The position numbers and the translations under genes were made by a program. From Didymodactylos carnosus (taxonomy: Eukaryota > Rotifera > Eurotatoria > Philodinida > Philodinidae): a stretch of 64,000 bases of DNA. The stretch covers positions 32,674 through 96,673 of the forward strand of contig CAJNOQ010000033.1 in the NCBI GenBank assembly GCA_905250885.1. Reading direction: 5' to 3'. The notes beneath the pieces are model-generated. The model had not been told where the DNA came from and did no database searches. It saw only the letters and a list, made by a program, of their open reading frames with translations. The stretch's first letter is position 1. Each line of letters opens with the position of its first letter. Positions 26,101 through 38,100 of this stretch are shown one piece after another.

Positions 26101-28893
26101 CGTCGATCAATTTGCCATCTAACGTTCGACATCCGTCAACTGCACAACAACAACAAATGAGAGCGAAAAGTTCTGATCGGTCAGAATTGGCACAGCAAAA
26201 ACGAATCATGTATGAAGAACGACTTAGACGCTTTGATAATGAAGCAAAAAAATTTGAATCTGTTGATCAAACTAAACCAATACCAGAACAAATAACAAGT
26301 CAATTACAACAGTACCCTGCTAATTTGCCATCTGTTCATCCTCGAAGACAACAACATGAACCAGAAAGATTGTCACGTTCCTCATCCCGTCCATTTCAGT
26401 CAAGTAAATCAATTGAATCAGATGTGTTACCTACCACATCTCAAACGCTACCCTATCGAAATTCAAAAGTATTTGAATCAATGATTAATTTATCCCGAAC
26501 AACCGGGAAACAGCCATCATCATTAGCAGCAACCACTCACACAACAACAGGCTTAAAAGATCAAACAACATCTCGTTTAAAAATACCAATTATGCGAGAT
26601 AAAACCTCGGCAGCAGCAACTGAACAATTAGCTTCATTTATGATTCCATCGGTGTCACCTACTGTAAAAAAGTCACAGCGAACAGATATGGAACGAACAA
26701 AATTAAAATCATCATTTGATGAAAAATATCGAAAAACTAAGAAAAAAGGTATGGAGAAAATTATTCTGTTTGTATATACTGCAACTAGTGTCTAATTTTT
26801 ACTTAAGACCCATCAGAACCAGGAGAATATGATTCAGATGCATCCGAATTATCAACAGCATCAAAAATTAGTTCTGTCAGTATGCTATCGACACAGTCTG
26901 AACGTCCACATGGAAGTCGTAAAATAGGGTAAATACAAATTCTATGATGTTTTTATCCCTTTTTTTTGCCTAATTAAAATATGACACTTGAGAATCATTT
27001 GAATTTTGCCTATTTCTAGATCAAGTGGAACAGATTTTAATCAACCGAACAAATTGAATGAAGATGAAGTACGTCAAATGGCAAATACGACAATGGATAG
27101 CAGTGGTCAAACGTTATTTTCTTCCACAATGCCACCCCCAACGGGAACATCAACTGATAATACAAAAATATCTTCTTCATCTACCCCAGTTGATGTGCTG
27201 GAAAAAAGAGAAAAAAATGATGGAACATTGTCCGATTCTGTGTTAAGCACACAGCCGGAAATACAGAAAAAACGTCGTCCATCAATGTCATCTAAAGCCC
27301 TTGTTATTCTTGGATTATCGAAAAAAAGTAATAGTGCATCAACTCTTGGCTATGGTAAGAGATGAAGGGACTTGATATTCGAATTAAATCGTCTTTTTAA
27401 TGTTTTTCTTGCAGGCAAAAGATTTGGGTTCCAGCGTAGTGAAGAAATTGGTGTTCAACCACATCTAAGAAACAAATTGCTCGTTCGACAAACAAGCAAA
27501 GAAAATGAAACTCCAGCTGAGAGTCAGACACCAGTACAATCAACATTAGCTCGATCACATGATCGTGCCCAACATCATTCATTACCACATGACATGAAGT
27601 AAAATGGATTTGTGATTAAATTTTCTCTAAGATAATAAACTACTTTCGTTTGTCTTTTAGACTATGGTCTGGTACATTAAAAAATCCCCATGAGCATCAA
27701 TTTTGTGAATTTATCGAAGGACTCGGACTAGGACAATTAGTTGGTAGACAAGTATTGGCATCTCCTTGTCATGGTGAAATTCAAATTGGTCTTCACGATC
27801 AGCATGGAATGCTCGAAGTAGAAATTATACGGGCAAGAAATCTACTGCAAAAACCTCCATACAAAACGCCACCAGGTCTGCTTTGAGTCTTAAAAGAGAT
27901 TTCAAGTATGATTACAAAATATATATTTTTCTAGCTCCTTACGCCAAAGTTTATCTATTAGATGGTAAAGCGTGTGTGGAAAAACAACGAACAAGAACAA
28001 CACGACGAACATTAGATCCACTTATTCAACAACCACTTTTATTTAAGGAAAATTACAGACAGAAAGTTCTACAGGTAAGATCGAATACATTAGAAGTTAT
28101 TGAAAATACAAGTTAAATTTATTTCAAATATGAAATAAACGATGTTTTGATTGTATGTACGCATATAAAGTCTGGTCGAAGTGGCTGAACTCGTATATCT
28201 ATGCTTGATGCGCATCCGAATATAATCGGTCGTTGAGAAACAGTTCATTGATTATATCAAAGTGCTGATAAAATGAAGCACCGTTTGATTAGACTAATAA
28301 ATTAAATAACCAGGAGCTTTCGTCCTATGACATCCTTGAAGCAAATTGCTTTAAACAAAAATTTCAAGGGTGCATTCTTAAATTTTAAGAGATTGTGACT
28401 GAAAAAAAATGAATTGGAGACGAAAAGCTAGAGGTTCCTGTCGAAAAGCGACAAGGAACATGAAACACTATTCAAAAGAATAAATAACGGATAGCAGATT
28501 GTGTGAGAACATAGAGAGCGTTTTGATGGGACAGATGAGTTCATTTTATATAAAAAATTCGAATATTTTTAGGGATTTGCCTCACGCATCTAAGGATGGA
28601 TGGAAGACCCGACTAATAACGTTTTCATTTTAATTTAGATAAGTGTTTGGGGTGATTATGGTAAACTTGATCGAAAAGTTTTTATGGGCGTCTGTCAAAT
28701 TAATTTAGACGATCTAAATCTTAGTGTTCATGTACTTGGTTGGTATAAATTATTTTCAGCAAACTCTTTGATGAGTAATTATACCGTTGTTCAACAAAAA
28801 CGAAAAAATTCACTTAGTTCAAATGATAGTACGTACTCATTTGGATCACAAAGTACAATCAAATCTACAAAATCACTTTCATCTAGATTATAG
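16938..28893 (+). CDS. RIMS: RIM, Rab3-interacting active-zone scaffold
   Basis: Predicted 1632-residue RIM, the presynaptic scaffold that ties Rab3/Rab27 vesicles to calcium channels and Munc13. Domain order fits: Rab-binding helix MPDLSYLTDEERKII; FYVE-like zinc finger with four CxxC pairs (about residues 67-115); PDZ (595-705, LGLKIQGG loop, LEWNGQKL); C2A (about 742-870); C2B (about 1463-1600, SVWGDYGKLDRKVFMG). Exons: 16938-17050, 17114-17318, 17374-18307, 18920-19449, 19721-19817, 19878-19985, 20044-20167, 20249-20289, 24874-24947, 25008-25132, 25203-25362, 25426-25576, 25636-25729, 25793-25863, 25927-26748, 26808-26928, 27020-27354, 27415-27598, 27661-27875, 27935-28074, 28639-28893, all phase-consistent. 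Linkers are Ser/Gln-rich. RIM C2 domains are known not to bind calcium. Two other reading frames lie in the long intron. Confidence 0.96.
18543..18631 (+). CDS. RIMS: Possible alternative last exon of RIM
   Basis: After RIM exon 3 (ends 18307, phase 1), the acceptor at 18541-18542 opens an 89-base exon in the matching phase. It adds about 29 residues (VNLGPLDEWRKDQILAAKLE and more) and a TAG at 18629-18631; AATAAA overlaps the end. It is skipped in the long form, which joins 18307 to 18920. Using it would give a roughly 450-residue protein with only the Rab-binding helix and zinc finger. The extension matches nothing I know. Confidence 0.45.
18655..18720. repeat. TA-rich microsatellite in RIM intron
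   Basis: Imperfect TATA/ACATAT tracts directly follow the possible alternative last exon. Simple repeat. Confidence 0.8.
21401..22060 (-). CDS. Nested antisense single-pass membrane protein, unknown
   Basis: A 219-codon single-exon frame lies inside the 4.6 kb RIM intron, on the opposite strand. I do not recognise it. Residues 1-13 (MKQPKVIFYPTVE) precede a hydrophobic helix at about 14-37 (FILYLSSLGFLFILVYISVI), followed by a ~180-residue charged cytoplasmic-type tail with KSHRPIKVQE and predicted helical Glu/Gln-rich stretches. There is no cleavable signal peptide. The layout (short N-terminus, one helix, long Ser/Thr tail, intronless, antisense in a host intron) resembles the gene at 5916-7010, but I see no convincing residue-level similarity. 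Confidence 0.65.
   Translation of the reverse strand: MKQPKVIFYPTVEIQFILYLSSLGFLFILVYISVICFYELYKSHRPIKVQEIDLRQSSDQSKRIITVKSILPNLNDFSKESMASITTTQEMIELEQQYMKIISERCDQQIARRIFYGLEEPTMALHYLDNDREFNEQIDIYIMNMKAKTKQKEYIQRSLVTNQESYMNIITNKQKQNRLLLSTSSLTTLSDIHQQYESNDMHIPNMNFPIKHRNSDINN
23098..23132. repeat. (CT)n microsatellite
   Basis: About sixteen CT units in the RIM intron, 120 bases upstream of the sense reading frame at 23252. A GAGA-like promoter role is possible but unproven. Confidence 0.9.
23252..24028 (+). CDS. Reading frame inside RIM intron: nested gene or alternative RIM start
   Basis: A 258-codon frame with gene-like composition (Asn/Gln/Ser-rich, basic) and no recognised domain. It begins MTDNNSNNKIVIFQNVIING and has a Cys cluster (CCTWC) near residue 234. 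Two readings fit. It may be a one-exon gene ending at 24028. Or it is a first exon from an internal RIM promoter: a donor (T then GTATAAG) at 23963/23964 leaves phase 1, exactly what the next RIM exon at 24874 needs, giving a form with only the C2A and C2B domains. The Cys cluster just before that donor could be a membrane-attachment site. Vertebrate RIM genes have internal promoters making short forms, so the second reading has precedent. Confidence 0.6.
   Translation: MTDNNSNNKIVIFQNVIINGDNNNLAQIHSLDQNGQLHIEQHQQSVKDRTSNLYRLWTNTPQKLVRNVRDLSQRLSNRSRQSQQKHNTMVFNDNPYQVNDQFHLQQSQFVSGGILQPSQRKNSSDSDLSLSKLDIAEEYSTPGDFIDNNSLNTSRQPSEITKNTLTDNNNVSFLTWPLNTCRQLYFRFQQPFPLGRRHRTKTNTTPTGSNIRLTQSSNYMKNQNHYLSGQRFSCCTWCIRYKSTDTPSTTQTRKTSFF
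28434..28459. repeat. Short hairpin in the last RIM intron
   Basis: GTTCCTGTCG (28434-28443) pairs with CGACAAGGAAC (28449-28459) apart from one bulged base. It lies in a 564-base intron, much longer than neighbouring introns of about 60 bases, which suggests an inserted element whose ends I cannot define. Confidence 0.5.
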
Positions 28894-31800
28894 GCGTATA
28901 TTTATTTTCTTCTCACTGTGTTTTCGCTCGACTAGTCTTTCTTTCTGCAATAATACAAACAGACTGAGCGAACTGTATAAACCATAAACTATGCCCAGTA
29001 TAAGAACACTATTCGAAAAAACAAAATTTTGGTTCTCAATTTTCGCTCATGGAATTTATTTTTTCTCTTTCTTCTTCATGCACCATGCCGTGTTTGTTTT
29101 TTAGCTTTCGGAGATTACAATTCTTATTCTATTTGTCTATTCACATATTTTTATTACTTTTTTTTGTGTGTGTGTGATTGATTATTCTCTCTTTGATTTT
29201 GCGCTTTTATGCACTTCATTGTTTTGTATTTTATTTTTCTCTCTCTCTCTCTGTCTCTTTCCAGTATTATACACTTGTAAATTTTATAATTAATCGTCAT
29301 GTATAAAATTAACAACGTTATAATATAAGCAACTTCTTACGGTTGCCTATTTATTTATTTAGGATTTTTTTTCTTTTTCCAACAAAAATAATAAATATAA
29401 TATTTCAAGAAGTGATGAACATTGATAAATTTACATTCTTTTGCATTATACAAATGGTATAAAATTCTCTTATATCTTTGACAAATGTTTTGCTTTATGA
29501 CATGACATAACGTCACAAGTGATTAATTAAATAATTTTGTATTTCTATAAAATAAAAAATTCCCATTTTCAAAGAAAATGATATTTATTTGTTAATTGGT
29601 CGCTTATTTTTGTTCATCGTAATATAAACAGAGGAAAGATAGAAAGAAGCTGTGAAGCTTCGCGAATTTTAGAATATTATAATATTTCTTCCGACTTACT
29701 CACTTAGAGAATATGATATGGTATTAATATCTACGGTGCGAGAGAATGAAAAAGAAACAGAATTAGAGAATAACTATGAACTTCCAAGATTAAATGAAGA
29801 GAGTCAAAGAAAAGAGAATCGATTTTTTCACTATTCCCAGCCCACTTGTCTATCAGATAAGCAATGATATGAACAAAAAAAAAAAAATAATACAAAAAGA
29901 ACAATGACAAAAAAATCTCAAATCATTGATCCATTTCTGACAATATTGTCACATATGGCGATCAAATCTTACTTCGCTTACGAATTCGTTAGAAACGGCG
30001 CTCTGGTTAGATGAAGAGATCAAGATAACTATATTGGCATATGATGAATAAGTAAGCAAGTATTTACATTACAACAACTCAGTAAAACTGACGGTTTTCA
30101 CAATTTTTTCCACTTCCGTGTTTAGCTTCAAACTATACGAAGATAATGTAAATCCTTAAAAGTCTTAATAATTGTATCGCAATTATGACCCCTGATATCT
30201 GTGTGAATAGAATAATTATAAGTATTTGGATTTAATCTCTTTGACTACACAACCGGAAACTTTTCTAATAACTTCATTAAACTGAAACAAATGAGTCAGG
30301 ATGAGCAACAATGACGTCGTAGTATGACAAATCGCTATTCTAATAGAATCAAACTTTGTAAATGTCTTTCGAAAACCTGAGAACCTTTGTCCAACATGAA
30401 TATTTTTCTGCACTGGCTGCGAGGAAGGTCAAAAGTATAATATTCTACAAGCTGGCTGCCACCAAGCCTGTCTGAGAAAGATGTAATATAATAGAAATGT
30501 ACTAGAAGTGCGATACGAAAACGACTTAGTTCCTCTTATTTGCTCATTTTTATGAAGAAATTATACAAAAACTATTTATGTTTAATATAATATGTAAGTT
30601 TTTTTATCCGTAGATGACTTTTTTTGTGTTATTAAAATTGACTGATTTCCGGCGACATCTATCATCGGCCTACAGAAAACGTTTGCTCAACTTTTTCTGT
30701 CTGCATCAGTAGATATATCAGCCATCTCTTCGAATAGTTTCTCTCTCGTGATTAAAAAAGAATTTTCTGGTTTTCTCTCTTGCGATTGGCTCATCCATAG
30801 AATGTCTGATAACCACTTTTCCATATTTTGCTGGAAAGCTAGGTGCAAATGGCAGGCGCACAAGGTCCCCATGATTTCTGTTTATTTATGCCAGTTTCTT
30901 GTGAATTCAATCAAGATTCTTGTCTGAAATGCTAACACGAACCTTGCAAAAATAACCACAAGAACGTTGACCAGTGTAGCCACTCTGACGCTAATACATG
31001 CACATATAATGACTCGATTACCAGTCGATAAGAATCTTGTGAGATTTAAAAGAATTTTTTCAGACATCTAGGCATAGTATTAAATTATATTGTACTTATT
31101 ATCACCGATATGGATGAAACAAATTGGCGATTTTATCGTCAATGACTTTTGCCACTTCGGACAAGAATCTGTCACGAAAAAAGATGAAAAATTACAAATT
31201 AAAAGAACTTTCTCAGATCTATCAAGATAAATTGAAAGATTCTTGTCTCAAATGGCAAGAGACAAGAATGTTGCAAGAAATAGGACAAGAAAGTCGACCG
31301 ATGTAGAATAAGGGGATCTCTTTTCGCACATATGCATATCTTCCTGTTCTCTTGCATTTCTATCGGCGCGTGGAGACGACAAATATGGCTACATGTGGGT
31401 TATCTTATGTGGAAGGATATTTCCTTATTTTTGTAGCCATAGAGATGGGTAGATAAAGCTAAGCAGCGAAAGAGAAATTTGTAATATATATGCCAGATAG
31501 AAAGCAGAATAAGCTACACTGTATACTAGCGTCAACTATAGTATAGTTAATCAGAATATCCGTGTTAGCTGGAATTTGACTAGATTTATATTCTGTAACA
31601 TATTTTTAACTGGAAAAACTTTTTTTAAAACCATTTTGACGTAGAGACTCAAGTTACAAAATGTTCAATGGTGAAAAAGTGATTTTAGAACGAAGTTATT
31701 TTGGCTCCCACGAGCTTTTACAGCATTGTTGTAATTTATCTTGATTTATTGTATATATATATATATGCGAGTAGAAGAGACAGATGTACAATAAGTATTA

Positions 31801-32167
31801 AATTTTTGCAAACACAACATCATTAAGAAGTGTAAGTGTTCTAAATTTCTTTTCCAAATTGCGGCTAAACTTTTGTATAATATCATTTGTCTCCTCGTTT
31901 GTGAGCAATTTTATTTTACTGTCACGAAAACCCGAACAACATGAATAACTTAGAGTAGAAATATGCAAAGCACGGATTACAACATAATATTATTTTATCA
32001 CTCCGTGCGTTTAGGTGTTGCCTAGCTGTGGACATTCTAATAACTTCAATCTTGACAAGCAGGTAGTAGCAATGGCGGGGTAGGGGGGGGGGGAAAGCGG
32101 ATTCGGGGGTATTCCAAATATTCTGAATACTTTGGAATACTAGCGAATACTTAAAACGTTTTCTGCG
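28894..32167. other. RIM 3' untranslated region and intergenic DNA
   Basis: AT-rich DNA with several possible polyadenylation signals just past the RIM stop codon (AATAAA near 29388). Two open frames of about 60 codons near 30687-30872 (-) and 31124-31306 (+) match nothing I know. A run of about twelve G bases lies at 32080-32092. I see no gene. Confidence 0.55.
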
Positions 32168-32498
32168 GGTGCTTCACAGAAATTCTTAAGTCATCAACTT
32201 AAGTCCATGTCTTATCTAAGTTTGAGACAAATTTAAGCTGACGAACTTAAAGTGTTTCACGACTTCAAACTTAAGTTTGACTTAAAATTAAGTTCACAAC
32301 TTAGTCGCACGGTCTTAAGTTAAGTCCATGCACTTAACTGGCACATAGATGCATTGCACTCTACTGTACTTTTTCCAAAAAGAATAGAATTCGGATATGG
32401 CATGAGCGTATGAAAATATATAGGAGAAAGAGGAAAAAAAATTAAAAAAACAAACAAATAGTAAACGGTGTATCCAAACTGTTAGATAGCATTCTCAT

Positions 32499-32611
32499 TA
32501 GGGATGTTCGGTTCTCGTTGCCGGAACCGAAACAGAGGTTCCGGTTCTCAAGTTAGAACCAAAGCGAAAAGAACCGCATTTCCGGTTCTTCATGAGAACC
32601 GAACATCCGTA
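32499..32611. mobile_element. 113-bp hAT MITE with 8-bp target duplication
   Basis: The element starts TAGGGATGTTCGGTTCTC and ends GAGAACCGAACATCCGTA. It is flanked by perfect 8-base repeats ATTCTCAT (32491-32498 and 32612-32619). Target length and TIR type fit the hAT superfamily. The centre repeats CCGGTTCT/AGAACCGG motifs in both orientations and codes for nothing. It is nested inside the Harbinger remnant, so it inserted later. Confidence 0.9.
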
Positions 32612-32899
32612 ATTCTCATATTCTTTTAAATAATTCTGATTCACTGGGATATGCCGATATTTATTCAACTCGCTATAATAATAATAATATCGATCAGTTT
32701 AATGATGATGACATTCCGACACCAAATGCGGATGTCATTATTGTAAGTGAAATAATGTGTTATGCGTTTATGCATATTTTATAGAATGTTCATTTGCATT
32801 TAACATCTGTTACTGTCGATGGAAGTTATATATGTATGGCATGTGCTTTCTGTTCATGTTTTTTGTATGCTTACATATTCTACTTTATTATTTTCTCTA

Positions 32900-33260
32900 T
32901 TCGTACATAGTTTTCAGTTTATTTAAATAAGGTGCCAGAAATTCAAACTCTCACTAAGATTCCTCACCATTCTATTCGACAATCTCGATTTTTTTCAAAT
33001 TTCTCCATCGTAAAAAAAAACGAGATTTTCACCAAAAGAATATTAACTGTATCAGAACGATTAAAAGTTGCATCAAAGCAGATATTGAATTACTACAATC
33101 GGTTGCTGGCTGAATCAGAGGTTCAACACCGTCGAGTAGTTCATAAATGATCTTTCGTGGAAAACGATAACGCGCCATAAGTAAATCGTCTGTCATGGTT
33201 TCCGTAGGGTTTTGTCCGTCAAAAAAGATTCTTTCACGGCGTAACGCCCTCCTCAACAAT
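32900..33260 (-). pseudogene. Harbinger transposase N-terminal remnant
   Basis: The minus strand reads RRERIFFDGQNP then RYRFPRKIIYELLDGVEPL and a Thr/Ser-rich ISALMQLLIVL stretch, matching the start of PIF/Harbinger nucleases (HARBI1-like), where 'RF..RE.I..L...I.P' precedes 'IS...Q.L.AL'. The frame then ends in a stop; farther on, KKSRLSNRMVRNLSESLN resembles the next helix-turn-helix segment (S.STVSR.VR.VSEAL), separated by a frame break. No catalytic DDE core is present. The gene is dead. Confidence 0.7.
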
Positions 33261-33561
33261 CACTGATTAACTAGCACCATTATTTCTTTTATTTATTTCG
33301 CAAAATACAAGTGTCAATGAAAAACAGTTAAAAAATGTTGTTTATTTACTCTAATACTTCAATTTTTATATCATATTATACCCGACCGCAGCAAGAGTTA
33401 AGACAAATTTACGACTTGTACAGACTAGTATTAACGTAAGCGTGGGCTTAAGTCTAAACAAAGTTAACTAAGAAATACTCAAAAATTAAGTCTAGCTTAA
33501 CTTAAGACAAAACAGAGACTTAAGTCTAAATCGAGCACTTGAGAATTTCTGTGAAACACTC

Positions 33562-34779
33562 TCCTGTCTCCTATCATAATGCTGTGTTTAAGGCATTTTA
33601 ATTCTATGATATTTTTTTCGCTTTCAGTTTTTGTACTAAAGCACATCAACTTTTCCGATGCTTTAGATATTCGAGAATGAGAATTTTCATTTATATTGTA
33701 TCGTCATTAGAATGAATATCATGTATTTCCTATTGGATCAATGCTCGAAAATGCAAATTGAGTAATAAATTTCGAAGAAATGATAAAATAATGCTGCACT
33801 AATAATAAGTATTGTACCAAATCTCCTAAAAAACAAATACCACATTTTCTCAAAAATTCGGTTTTCACTATATTCTTTCAGCTTTTTTCGACAATAAACA
33901 TTGTCGCTCGGTTCAAAATCAACAACAATCTCCATTTTCATTTACTTTTTAAGATTTATTTGAGCCATCTAAAAACGATCTTTAAGCACACAGAAAAAAT
34001 GACTTGTGTCACAAATCGTGATAAACGAAGAGGATGAATTTGCATGAATGTACATTGAATATACACACATTGGGAGATATATAGGTTAGGGTAGAAAGAT
34101 ATAGACTGTTAATTTTATCTTCCAAAGAGTATAACACCTGGTGATGTTTTGCGTTTGGTTTTCGTAAACTTGTAGTCTCAGCTCCTAGCTAAAAATAGCG
34201 AAAACTATGTCTACTGTTCTTGAAAAGTTATTGAAATAAATAATGATCAACATCGTATTTTGAAAAAGATACATAAACAAACAGCGATATAATATCTAAC
34301 GACTAACAATAATCACCTTTTATCTGATTCTTTAATACGTGTCCAAAGAATGAATAAACAAAAATAACGCTGAACCATATGTTGTTTCATCACGTCAAAA
34401 TAGAAACTATTTATGATGTCTTAAAGAAACGGAAAAGTGTTTCTCTTTGTGTTTGATACTTCTTGACTTAAGAAAATGAAATCTGTTTCAGTACATTAAT
34501 TAAGAACTATAATTGTTAAAAATAGTTTTAAAAGTTGATGAGGAAACGTTTGGAGGGATGAGAATACTTGCAAATGTCTGTCGCTTTTCTCCCTTTTGGT
34601 AATAGTCAATAAAACTTTCGACAGAAAATGGTGGATAAAAAAAATTAGAAAGTCTTACAGACAGACAGTCTAACTAAACTGTTGTTATAGGAATTTCTAA
34701 CCATCTCGATCTTAAGTGAGACTGTCGATCGAATGTGGACATTTATACAATTATATATCATTGTTTTGTTCTATTTCAG
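33562..34779. other. Intergenic region before mL53
   Basis: No gene recognised. TTCTATTTCAG immediately before the mL53 start codon looks like an acceptor, so an upstream noncoding exon probably lies in the last few hundred bases. Confidence 0.5.
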
Positions 34780-35109
34780 ATGTCAAATTGGTTGGCACGT
34801 GAAATCAAACATTTTTTACCAACGTTTGATTTTCATGCTATTAAAACCGTCGTGGTAGCGTTTGATCCATGGCGTTTAGATTCTCGTCAGACACGTGATT
34901 TTCTTCATATAATAACCGACGATGGTGTAGCCAAAAATTATCCAAAAATGTTTGTAAAACCAACAGTAAAATCTGATTTGAGTGATCCCTTAATAACAGT
35001 TGAATTTATTGATAATACAAAAGCAGTGTTTAAAGCAAAAAATTTAACAACATTAGATATTTTAACAAAACTTAAACCACTTTGTCAAGCAAAAAAACCG
35101 GCTGACTAA
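34780..35109 (+). CDS. MRPL53: Mitochondrial large-subunit ribosomal protein mL53
   Basis: A 109-residue protein with the thioredoxin-like fold of mL53, a peripheral protein of the mitochondrial 39S subunit. Matching features are the opening strand IKTVVVAFDPW, the following TRDFLHII helix, VKSDLSDPLITVEFIDNT and the closing LTTLDILTKL helix, in the order and spacing of the animal family (about 110 residues). I chose the ATG at 34780 because a splice acceptor lies directly before it, and the first residues (MSNWLAREIKHFLP) suit a short mitochondrial N-terminus. It has a single coding exon. Animal mL53 proteins diverge quickly, so confidence rests on pattern rather than identity. Confidence 0.8.
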   Translation: MSNWLAREIKHFLPTFDFHAIKTVVVAFDPWRLDSRQTRDFLHIITDDGVAKNYPKMFVKPTVKSDLSDPLITVEFIDNTKAVFKAKNLTTLDILTKLKPLCQAKKPAD

Positions 35110-38100
35110 AATCATAGAGAAATTATCAAACATAGGATAATTTTTTTTTCTGATACTTTTTGTATGTATAGTGCTAATTTTTTTTGCATTGTATTTGTAT
35201 TTGTTTTTTGAAAAATTAGTCTAATTTGCGGTAATATTATTCTTTTAATTCATCCAAGTTTTACTCGCTTCTATGGAAAGAATTTCAAACTTAGATATCA
35301 GTATCTTTTAGGTTTAAGAAATTCTGTTTTTATTTCTGTTTTTCTTAGATAAAAAATACCTTCTTTCAACGATATCTTTTTAATTATGTTTTAGATAAGA
35401 TAGTGAGATGACGATTACATAATGGAAAAAGTACATTGCTCATATTGTTGGTAGTCTGAATCAAAGATACAGTTAAAAAGCATTATGATAAACATTATTA
35501 TACAGAAACAAGAAATTTTAGATGAAATAAATAATCCGAAGATGTACATAAATGAAAAATTAGCCAATAATTTTGGTGGATTTTGATATTTTATTCAACA
35601 ATGTTATAAAGCTACTTGGAAATAAATCAATTGCATCAATATTGTATTCATAACAATTGTCATCTGGATTTATTCATATCAGAATACACTACCATTTATT
35701 CGACAATCAATGAATCATTATTTTGGTTAAATAAACGATAAACAACGATACAGAGATGGGAAATTAATGATTACAAATGGCACTCAAACTAAACTAGCAT
35801 TATCATTAGATAATGTAATTAGTATCACTGGAAAAGTCGTTATTGTTATTATTTAATAAACGTTCTTAAACACAAACAATGACAAACAGGTATTTATATT
35901 CTTTTTTTGTGTAAAGACAGGGCATCTGATCTAGTGCTAATGATTGTGATTTTCAACTTTTTGTCTTGTTAAATGGACTGATAAAAAATCCCGACTCTGA
36001 AACCAAACGAATAATTCGGCATTCGCTTTGACAGAAAATCGAATTGAATTGAACTTGATTTTTGTCTCTACCGTTGCTCAAGCTTGGATCCATCGACAGT
36101 CAACAACATATTATTTTTAGGCTAGATAAAAATATATAAAAACTAATATTGTGAATGGTTCTATTGTACTTTGTATTGTTTTCCCTGTTTATTTTGCTTT
36201 GATTCATATTTGAAACGTCACATATTCTGCTTAAGTGTGCTGACTCGAGGAAGTCTATTGTGAACGGAGAGATTAGGAAACAAAGAAAAAATTTCAACTT
36301 TCATTGAATTCAGCCAAATCGAACCGGTATAGATTTTTAAAATGTTGTCGCAATTCGCTTCGCTAAATTCATTTCGGGTTCTGACATATAATGATAGTCC
36401 TTTAATCATTGCACGTTGAAATAACTGCATATTTTACTTGAATAGAAAAAATTGAGCTGACCTTCAACAGAATTCCGTACAAATTAAGGCCCCCCCCCCT
36501 CGAATAAGAAACCTATCTCAGCCCAGGTAGATCGGATCTGAACCAAACTTTCAGGGTATGTTGACCATGTTAAAGTGTGGTAACGAAATTTCTTTTATGA
36601 CGCCAAATGCAACCAGGGTTGCCAACCACAGCGCTAGTATCAATGCGTTTTTCTGATTTTTTTCAGACCAAGAGGCAAAAATAGGCTTCTACCACATGCA
36701 CGAATTCTCATTTCAGGTAAATGATAGAGAGCTCGGGTTACTTTTATTTTGCGGTAAACAGCTATGGTTAGGAGTTGACCGAGCTCGATTTTTGAATTTC
36801 GCATTTTTTTATTTCTGATGTTTAATAGAATTTCAAAATTCGAAAAATCCTAGAAAGGTTTCTTAGAAGTCTTCATTTCTATAAAAAATGGAAGCATAAT
36901 TTAAAAATCAAACTCTGTTAAGTCCTAGCTATAGGTGTTATCTGCGAATCAAAAAAATTATCTTTCTCCGATGTATCGTTACTCAGAATTCTTGCACGTG
37001 GCGAAAGTTCTGAAGGTGAAAAACAGTTTTGAGAAAACAAACGGTTTGATTCTGTTAAATGCGTTTTACTTGAAAACTATTTGAGTGTTAAATAATTTCT
37101 TGATACTTTTCTAAAGGTTATCAATCATGACGGATCTAACGGATACGTGCGTCACATAAGTGCGCATGTGCGAGCATAGTTGTCTGAAAAAAAGAACATT
37201 TTTCCGTCTAGGACACTTTTCGTGATAGGAGTTCTCAGGCTTCGTAATAGTAAAAATCAAAAAGTAGCAGTAGGAGTAGGATTTTGAAGTCCGTTACGGT
37301 AGGATTTATATCAAAAAGTAGGTAAAGTAGCTTTTAAGAAAAGTAGCGTTTAAGAAAAGCTTCGCCACAGCACCGACCATGCTGTCCTGGGAATATTTTA
37401 TTTTTATTTGTCTCATTCGAAGAAAAAAAACCCTGAATTTTCACAAATTGTCCGATTTTCTGAAAAACTATCAAACTTCTTGGTTCGTTCATGGCTCATT
37501 TGAAAGAGAAATGTTTACTTTATAAGATCATATATTTAGACATAATAATATGTTTAACTATCTAGGACTAAATAATAGAAAACTAAGATATTCCATATTT
37601 GTAAATTTGCATTTTTCTCAATACTTTTTAAATATAAGCCAGGCATATGGCGGTCCCAAAATGAATCTTACTTCATTTTGTAGAGCAGACAATTCTATAT
37701 CGATTTATATGGAGATCATCTCCATTGGTGAAGATACTTAACTAAATGGGAAAAGTTTTGTTTTCATAGTTGTAAACGGCAGACAGATAGTAAGAATACA
37801 TTGTTCAAAGTATAGCGACATCTATGGACATTTTAAACTTCGTTTATCAATAGTCGAGTATCGTGTTCAGCATCTATTATATTGTATTAATTATTATAAA
37901 CCGTTAAAGCTTATCGAGAATACCGTCTAGAGACCTAACATGGATGAATACATCTTTATGTTCAATATAACAATAATCGGTGGTAACCAAAAGATAAGAT
38001 AGAGAGACAAAAAGTCATATTCTGTTTTTCTTTTTTGCGTTCTTTGTAGACCGCTGATCGTGTCATGTGTTGAGTGCATTTTTATTAAAGACCTCATGCT

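Larger units (their letters stand above)
32168..33561. mobile_element. Decayed PIF/Harbinger-type element
   Basis: The ends are inverted copies: GTGCTTCACAGAAATTCTTA on the left and, on the right, the complement of GTGTTTCACAGAAATTCTCA. Both subterminal regions are packed with ACTTAAGT-like motifs, a typical binding-site array. The interior holds a broken Harbinger transposase on the minus strand and, on the plus strand, an exon-like stretch (about 32640-32743, reading YADIYSTRYNNNN, ending at a GTAAGT donor). The exact ends and the 3-base target duplication are not clear. A smaller hAT MITE is inserted in it. Confidence 0.7.

Noticed and set aside
28261-28345. Hammerhead-ribozyme-like GGACGAAAGC on the minus strand of the last RIM intron
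   Set aside because: The required CUGANGA core is missing at the proper distance; only the GAAA half and a three-pair stem can be drawn.
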